Assembly: GCF_001428075.1 (NCBI RefSeq)
Contig: NZ_LMSI01000024.1
Location: 180,684-244,683 of the forward strand
Length of the DNA stretch: 64,000 nt
DNA from: Arthrobacter sp. Soil764
GTDB taxonomy: Bacteria; Actinomycetota; Actinomycetes; Actinomycetales; Micrococcaceae
Direction of reading: 5' to 3'
The notes beneath the pieces are model-generated. The model was given only the letters and a program-made list of their open reading frames with translations, did not search any database and was not told the origin of the DNA. This document shows positions 59,607 through 64,000 of the stretch, one piece after another (position 1 is the first letter of the stretch; each line of letters opens with the position of its first letter). Made by a program: the position numbers and the translations under genes.

Positions 59607-59666
59607 GCGGCCGCTTCCCAGCCCGGACCAGGCCTGGACGCGGCCGCTTCCCGGCCCGGACGCGAA

Positions 59667-59696
59667 AACAGGCGGAGCCACACGGCCCCGCCTGTT
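59667..59696. terminator. Bidirectional terminator between SulP and DAO genes
   Basis: AACAGGCGG pairs perfectly with CCGCCTGTT (9 bp, 12-base loop containing further pairing). It lies between convergent genes. A 22-base stretch beginning GCGGCCGCTTCCC occurs twice just upstream (about 59607-59663). Confidence 0.7.
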
Positions 59697-59701
59697 GTGC
59701 T

Positions 59702-60823
59702 TTAGGAGAAGCGGCCGGGCCGGAAGGTGGCCAGCATGGGGTGCTTCCGGCCGGTCAGGATCTCGCCGGCGAGAAGTTCTCCGGCAATGAGTCCCAGGGT
59801 GGCGCCGGAGTGCGTGAAGGCAACGTAGCACCCTGGCACCTGGCCCAGTTCGCCCAGCACCGGTTCGCCGTCACCGGGAATCGGCTTGTAGCCCATCTTC
59901 CAGGAGGCGGGCTTGAGTTCCGGGTTGCCGGCCACCAGTTTGGACGCCTCGTCAGCGAGTTCCTGCACCACCTCGTCCGGGATGCTGAACGATCCGTCCG
60001 CGTGTTCGGTGATCTGTTCTTCGTACCAGTCGTGGTCCAGGGCGAACGTGCCGCCCGGGTTGGGCCGCACGGCGGCGCGCGGGGTATTCATCACCGCGGC
60101 CACGTCGTGCTGCACCTGCTTGGTCACCACCAGCATGGAGACAGGCGAGCCGTTGGGGATGTTCACCCCCAGGGGTTCGACGACGGCGGGCGACGCCGCG
60201 CCGCACGCCACCAGGACGGCGTCGGCCGGGTACGTCCCGCCCGACGCGGTCTCCACACCCGAGGTCCGGCCGTCCTCCACCATGACGGACGCCTTTCCGG
60301 CGTTGAGGACCAGTTCGCCGCCCCTGGCGTGGAATTCCTCCATGAGGAAGTCGATCAGGTCCGGCAGGCTGACCCAGCCTTCGCCCGGATTGAAGATGGC
60401 GTTCTCCGGCACGGCGCCCGCATCGATTCCCGGGGTAACGGACGAAATTTCGCTTGGAGCAACCAGCTTGGAGTCATAGCCGATGGACTTTTCGTAGGCG
60501 TGCCGGGCCTCGGTGGCCTCATGCTGCCCCGCGGCGTTCCACATCAGGCCGCCGCCGAACTGGAGCCATTCCCGGCCGGGGTCCGCGGCGAAAAGGGTGC
60601 GGTAGCGGTCCACGCCGGCCACGCGCAGCTGGTGGTAGGGGGTGGACCGTTCGCCGGCCGAGTTGAGCCAGGACAGTGAGCGGCCGCTGGCTTCACTGGC
60701 GAGGCCGCGCTCGGTCAGCAGGATCACGGAGGCTCCTTCGCGGAGCAGGTGGACTGCGGTGGAGACGCCGAGGATCCCGCCGCCGATGACGGCGACGCGC
60801 TTGGTGGCTGATGCAGGGGACAT
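59702..60823 (-). CDS. FAD-dependent oxidoreductase (DAO family)
   Basis: The ~373-residue flavoenzyme has an N-terminal dinucleotide-binding motif, RVAVIGGGILGVSTAVHLLREGASVILLTE, minus the last residues, at residues 7-30, and the DAO end motif YVAFTHSGATLGLIAGELLAGEIL. It resembles D-amino-acid/opine or sarcosine-type oxidases. It is the last gene of an operon with an amino-acid-type ABC transporter and a Gfo/Idh/MocA enzyme. ATG 60823 or GTG 60832 may be the start. The substrate is likely an amine or amino-acid derivative taken up by the transporter. Confidence 0.85.
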   Translation of the reverse strand: MSPASATKRVAVIGGGILGVSTAVHLLREGASVILLTERGLASEASGRSLSWLNSAGERSTPYHQLRVAGVDRYRTLFAADPGREWLQFGGGLMWNAAGQHEATEARHAYEKSIGYDSKLVAPSEISSVTPGIDAGAVPENAIFNPGEGWVSLPDLIDFLMEEFHARGGELVLNAGKASVMVEDGRTSGVETASGGTYPADAVLVACGAASPAVVEPLGVNIPNGSPVSMLVVTKQVQHDVAAVMNTPRAAVRPNPGGTFALDHDWYEEQITEHADGSFSIPDEVVQELADEASKLVAGNPELKPASWKMGYKPIPGDGEPVLGELGQVPGCYVAFTHSGATLGLIAGELLAGEILTGRKHPMLATFRPGRFS

Positions 60824-60894
60824 GAGGGTCACTTTCTATGGAATACATGGGATGGACGCGGACGGCGCGTCCATGGAAAAGAATCGGAGGGGCG

Positions 60895-61938
60895 TCAGGC
60901 CAGGGCGTGGATGCCTTCGATGACCTTCAGCACCTCAAGGGGTTCGGCGGGATCGACGGGCAGCGGCCCGTTCCCGCGCAGGGCGGCGGCCAGCTGGACG
61001 TAGAACTCCGGGTACGCGCCGCGTTCGGCGGGTACCGGAGTGGTTGCCCCGTCCGCCCCCAGGAGCCCCCAACGCTCCTGGGGGTCCACGCCATAGGCGG
61101 GGTACGACGGCGGCATCCCGGCAGCGAGCGCGGCTTCCTGTCCGTCCAGGCCCCACTTGGTGTAGCCGGCCCGGTTGCCCAGGACGTGGAAGCGGGGTCC
61201 GGCCTGAGCGGCCATGCCGTTCATCCAGAGGCGCGTGCGGACGCCGGAGGCGTGCAGCAACGACACGAAGGCTTCGGTGTCGGCCGCATCCGGATGCGGC
61301 CCGCGGTTGGCCGTCTCGCCGTAGCTGGTGTCCACGGGGCCGAACAGCTGGATGGCCTGGTCGATCAGGTGTGCGCCGAGGTCGTGCAGGATGCCGCCGC
61401 CCTCAGCCAGGGACACGGTGTCCCGCCAGTTGCCAAAGCCTTCGGGCCGCCACCATTCGAACCGCGACTCGAAACTGGTGACCTCGCCAACGCCTCCGGA
61501 CGCCAGCACCTTCTGCAGGGTGAGGAAGTCGGCATCCCACCGGCGGTTCTGGAACACCGTCAGCTGCACCCCGCCGTCGGACGCCCTGCTGATCAGCTCC
61601 TCGCCCAGGGCGGACGTGGGCACGAAAGGCTTGTCCACCACCAGGTTCAGGCCGTGGGCTATGGCCGTTGCGGCCAGCCCATAGTGCGTGTGCGGCGGAG
61701 TGCCCAGGATGACCAGGTCCAGGTCCGCAGCCAGGGCGAACAGTTCCTCCGGAGTGCCGACAATCCGTGCCTGCGGATAGAGGCGTGCCGCCTCCGCCGC
61801 ACGCTCCGCCTGCGCCGTGACGATGACGTCCAGCGAGAAGTCCGGGTTGGCAGCCAGCAGGGGTGCGTGGAAGACCTTGCCGGAAATTCCAAAGCCGACG
61901 ACGGCGGTACGGATGGGTGCCGTTGCAACCGTACCCAT
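60895..61938 (-). CDS. Gfo/Idh/MocA-family oxidoreductase
   Basis: The 347-residue NAD(P)-dependent dehydrogenase has an N-terminal Rossmann fold (RTAVVGFGISGKVFHAPLLAA, LVILGTPPHTHYGLAATAIAHGLNLVVDKPF with the catalytic Lys of the EKP-like VDKP motif) and the second domain with GGGILHDLGAHLIDQAIQLFG, bearing the usual Asp and His. It resembles YhhX/YdgJ-like members. Its ATG overlaps the ATPase stop by one base (TGATG). A role in catabolism of the imported compound is inferred from the operon. Confidence 0.87.
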   Translation of the reverse strand: MGTVATAPIRTAVVGFGISGKVFHAPLLAANPDFSLDVIVTAQAERAAEAARLYPQARIVGTPEELFALAADLDLVILGTPPHTHYGLAATAIAHGLNLVVDKPFVPTSALGEELISRASDGGVQLTVFQNRRWDADFLTLQKVLASGGVGEVTSFESRFEWWRPEGFGNWRDTVSLAEGGGILHDLGAHLIDQAIQLFGPVDTSYGETANRGPHPDAADTEAFVSLLHASGVRTRLWMNGMAAQAGPRFHVLGNRAGYTKWGLDGQEAALAAGMPPSYPAYGVDPQERWGLLGADGATTPVPAERGAYPEFYVQLAAALRGNGPLPVDPAEPLEVLKVIEGIHALA

Positions 61939-62714
61939 CAGAGGACCTCGGAGAGGAAGCGCTGGAGGCGTTCGCTGCGGGGGTTGTCGAAGAGCTGGGC
62001 GGGGGTTCCGGCTTCCACTACCTCGCCTTCGTCCATGAAGACCACCTGGTCGGCAACTTTGCGGGCGAAGCCCATCTCGTGAGTGACCACGAGCATGGTC
62101 ATGCCACGGCGGCCCAGTCCGGCCATGAGGTTAAGGACGCCTTTGACCAGTTCGGGGTCCAGGGCGCTGGTGGCCTCATCGAAGAGCATCACTTCGGGTT
62201 CCATGGCCAGGGCACGTGCGATGGCGACGCGCTGCTGCTGGCCGCCGGAGAGGTCGCGGGGGCGGTGGTCTGCGCGTTCGGCAAGCCCGACCTCGGCGAG
62301 CCGTTGGCGGGCCCGTTCCATGGCCTGGGCCTTGGGCATGCCCTTGACGCTCCAGAGGGCAAGGGCCACGTTTTCCTCGGCGGTGTGGTCCGGGAAGAGG
62401 TTGAAGTGCTGGAACACCATGCCGATGCGGGTGCGCAGGGTGTCCGGGTTGGCGCCCAGCGTGCTCTCGCCGGCGAGCAGCACATTCCCGCTCTTGGGTT
62501 CGTGGAGCCGGTTGACGCCGCGGAGCAGCGTGGACTTGCCGGATCCGGAGGGGCCGATGATGCAGGTGGTGGTACCCGGGGCCACGGTGAGGCTGACGTT
62601 GCGCAGCACTTCGATGTCCCCGTAGGCCATGGTGAGGTTGCGCAGTTCCAGGCTGGAACCGTGGAATGCCTGTGCCTCAGGGGTGACGGTGTTCAGGGTG
62701 GTGGGGGTGTTCAT
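61938..62714 (-). CDS. Polar amino acid ABC transporter ATP-binding protein
   Basis: The 258-residue ATPase has Walker A GPSGSGKSTLLRG (about residue 54), Q-loop GMVFQHFNLFPDHTA, signature LSGGQQQRVAIARALAM, Walker B VMLFDEATSALDPE and switch VVTHEMGFARKVADQVVFMDEG, typical of GlnQ/HisP proteins except that DEATSALD replaces DEPTSALD. The ATG at 62714 overlaps the permease stop (ATGA). It is the energising subunit of the permease encoded upstream. Confidence 0.92.
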   Translation of the reverse strand: MNTPTTLNTVTPEAQAFHGSSLELRNLTMAYGDIEVLRNVSLTVAPGTTTCIIGPSGSGKSTLLRGVNRLHEPKSGNVLLAGESTLGANPDTLRTRIGMVFQHFNLFPDHTAEENVALALWSVKGMPKAQAMERARQRLAEVGLAERADHRPRDLSGGQQQRVAIARALAMEPEVMLFDEATSALDPELVKGVLNLMAGLGRRGMTMLVVTHEMGFARKVADQVVFMDEGEVVEAGTPAQLFDNPRSERLQRFLSEVL

Positions 62715-63499
62715 GTGTTGCTCCCGGCTGTGAGCGGCGAGGCCGCATCGAGTTCCTTGACTTCCTTCAGGCCGCTGGTGGGCGGTGCGGCGCGGCGGCG
62801 GCCGGTGCGGAACTTGTTGTCGAAGTAATTCACCAGGTGCGTCAGGGGGACGGTGATCACCAGGTAGAGGAGGCCGGCGGCCACCAGGGGCGAAAGGTTG
62901 CCGGACAGCACCGCGGCGTCCTGGCCCACGCGGAAGAGTTCGCGTTCGGTGACCAGCAGGCCCAGGAAGTAGACCAGGGAGGAGTCCTTGACGATGGCGA
63001 TGAACTGGTTCACCAGGGCCGGGAGGACCCGGCGGACGCCCTGGGGCACCACCACCAGGGCCATGGACTTGGCGTAGCTCATGCCCAGGGCACGGCAGGC
63101 CTCGCCTTGGCCCTTGTCCACGCTGAGGATTCCGGCGCGGAAGATCTCGCCGATATAGGCGCTGGCGATCAGGCTCAGCGCGATGATGCCCAGCGGGTAG
63201 GGCGAGGGGCCGAAGATGGATTGACTGAGCCGGGCGAAACCCTGGCCGATCAGCAGGATGGTGAGGATGGCGGGCAGGCCCCGGAACAGGTCGGTGTAGA
63301 TCCTGGCGGGAACCCGCAGCCACTTGGATGGTGAGATGCCCATGACGGCCACCACCATGCCCAGCACCGTTCCAAGGACGGTGGCGGCAATGGAGATGAT
63401 CAGCGTGTTCAGCAGGCCGACCGCCAGGAGTTGGGGCAGGACCTCGGCCATAGCGCCGAAGTCGAAGAAGGTACGGATGATGGTGTTGAGCCAGTCCAT
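62711..63499 (-). CDS. Polar amino acid ABC transporter permease
   Basis: The 262-residue permease has five or six membrane segments and the HisM/GlnP-type features VGLLNTLIISIAATVLGTVLG, RIYTDLFRGLPAILTILLIGQGF, and the EAA loop GEACRALGMSYAKSMALVVVPQGVRRVLPALVNQFIAIVKDSSLVY, split here for clarity into its coupling helix and PQGVRR part. A hydrophilic C-terminal tail of about 35 residues follows. It overlaps the ATPase gene by four bases and follows the binding-protein gene after a strong hairpin. Confidence 0.9.
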   Translation of the reverse strand: MDWLNTIIRTFFDFGAMAEVLPQLLAVGLLNTLIISIAATVLGTVLGMVVAVMGISPSKWLRVPARIYTDLFRGLPAILTILLIGQGFARLSQSIFGPSPYPLGIIALSLIASAYIGEIFRAGILSVDKGQGEACRALGMSYAKSMALVVVPQGVRRVLPALVNQFIAIVKDSSLVYFLGLLVTERELFRVGQDAAVLSGNLSPLVAAGLLYLVITVPLTHLVNYFDNKFRTGRRRAAPPTSGLKEVKELDAASPLTAGSNT

Positions 63500-63530
63500 G
63501 GTTGCTCTCAGAGGTAGATGATGGGGGGTG

Positions 63531-63561
63531 CCGGGCGGGCCGCGTACGGCGGCCCGCCCGG
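63531..63561 (-). terminator. Intercistronic hairpin between binding-protein and permease genes
   Basis: CCGGGCGGGCCGC pairs perfectly with GCGGCCCGCCCGG (13 bp) around GTACG. Such structures commonly allow more binding protein than permease to be made by partial termination or mRNA stabilisation. Confidence 0.75.
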
Positions 63562-63639
63562 TCAGGTGGCCAAAGGGCTTGCTGGCCAGGCGCTTACGTG
63601 CCTGCGCCTGGTTGCCCGGTGCCTATGTGGCCCTGGCGC

Positions 63640-64000
63640 CTATTTGGCCGGTGTGGGCGACGCGGTCTGTTCAGCCTTGGGCAGGTACTTCTCGGGCATC
63701 GGCGAGCCCGGGAACCACTTCTGGTAGAGCTTCTTCCAGGTGCCGTCCTCCATGGCTGCGGCCAGGCCCTTGTTCAGGGCTTCCTTGAAGGCGGTCTTGC
63801 CCTTGGCTACCGCGAACCCTGCCGGAGCATCGAAGGAGGGGATGTCCGCGGCGCTGACCAGCCCGTGCTGCTCCTCATAGGCCTTGGCGGCCTCGTAATC
63901 CAGGAAGTGCGCGTCAACGGTTCCGCTGTTCACCGCTGCGATGGCGGTGTTGTTGTCAGGGAAGCGGACCAGGCTGGCCGAGGTGAAGTTCTTCACCGCA
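63640..64000 (-). CDS. Amino acid ABC transporter substrate-binding protein (partial, C-terminal part)
   Basis: The gene runs off the right end of the window; only about 120 C-terminal residues are visible. They show the SBP_bac_3 pattern: ASLVRFPDNNTAIAAVNSGTVDAHFLDYEAAKAYEEQH, minus a few residues, then GFAVAKGKTAFKEALNKGLAAAMEDGTWKKLYQKWFPG and a short hydrophilic tail. It is the first visible gene of the operon and the natural partner of the downstream permease and ATPase. Confidence 0.88.
   Translation of the reverse strand, partial: AVKNFTSASLVRFPDNNTAIAAVNSGTVDAHFLDYEAAKAYEEQHGLVSAADIPSFDAPAGFAVAKGKTAFKEALNKGLAAAMEDGTWKKLYQKWFPGSPMPEKYLPKAEQTASPTPAK

Overview
The window looks like a high-GC actinobacterial chromosome, most likely Micrococcaceae of the Arthrobacter/Pseudarthrobacter type. 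The reasons are the GC-rich codon use, an MptB-type polyprenol-phosphomannose mannosyltransferase, GT87-like membrane glycosyltransferases, a DUF3072 protein, an actinobacterial yybP-ykoY/TerC arrangement and IS3, IS110 and ISL3 elements. No tRNA, rRNA or CRISPR array was seen. All assignments come from reading the sequence and from remembered families; no search was run.

Layout. 1-4.9 kb is accessory DNA: an intact IS3-family element with a visible frameshift site, the cut 3' end of a gene, small hypothetical genes, a Xre/MbcA-like plus RES toxin-antitoxin pair with a repeat-bearing promoter, and about 1 kb without a convincing gene. 5.0-8.9 kb is a ROK regulator followed by a complete ascorbate-type PTS (EIIA, EIIB, EIIC) with its own HPr. 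9.2-11.1 kb holds an intact IS110-family element and a decayed ISL3-family transposase.

11.1-35.9 kb is the centre of interest: a two-module island that reads as catabolism of C3 organosulfonates (cysteate, dihydroxypropanesulfonate, sulfolactaldehyde, sulfolactate). Module 1 has a GntR regulator, a TauABC-type importer, a DegT-family aminotransferase, an HpsN-like dehydrogenase, a CuyA-like cysteate sulfo-lyase, an Asp/Glu-racemase homologue, a YeiH-family putative sulfite/sulfate exporter, a PdxS lacking a normally conserved loop, and RidA. Module 2 is a FadR-type regulator with two matching operator-like palindromes, then suyA-suyB, an aldehyde dehydrogenase, an MFS carrier, a YihU-like reductase, an SlcC-like and a ComC-like dehydrogenase, pyruvate carboxylase and a second YeiH-family exporter. 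The predicted logic is to bring C3 sulfonates to cysteate or (R)-sulfolactate, cleave the C-S bond to pyruvate and sulfite, export the sulfite, refill oxaloacetate from pyruvate, and protect or supply PLP enzymes against 2-aminoacrylate. On the right the island ends at a decayed IS110 fragment related to, and inverted relative to, the intact IS110 on the left.

36.9-64 kb looks like ordinary chromosome: a hydroxyacid dehydrogenase/FAH hydrolase/IclR/MFS cluster with shared operator-like motifs; a PAS-ANTAR regulator; an AraC-glyoxalase pair; a UvrA-like ABC protein and a MOSC protein; a GntR-MFS pair with a clear palindrome; an MHS transporter and a beta-hydroxyacid dehydrogenase; a TerC gene behind a yybP-ykoY-like riboswitch; two tandem GT87-like genes that both appear to start with ATT; MptB; a SulP transporter; and an amino-acid-type ABC transporter operon with Gfo/Idh/MocA and DAO oxidoreductases, cut by the window end.
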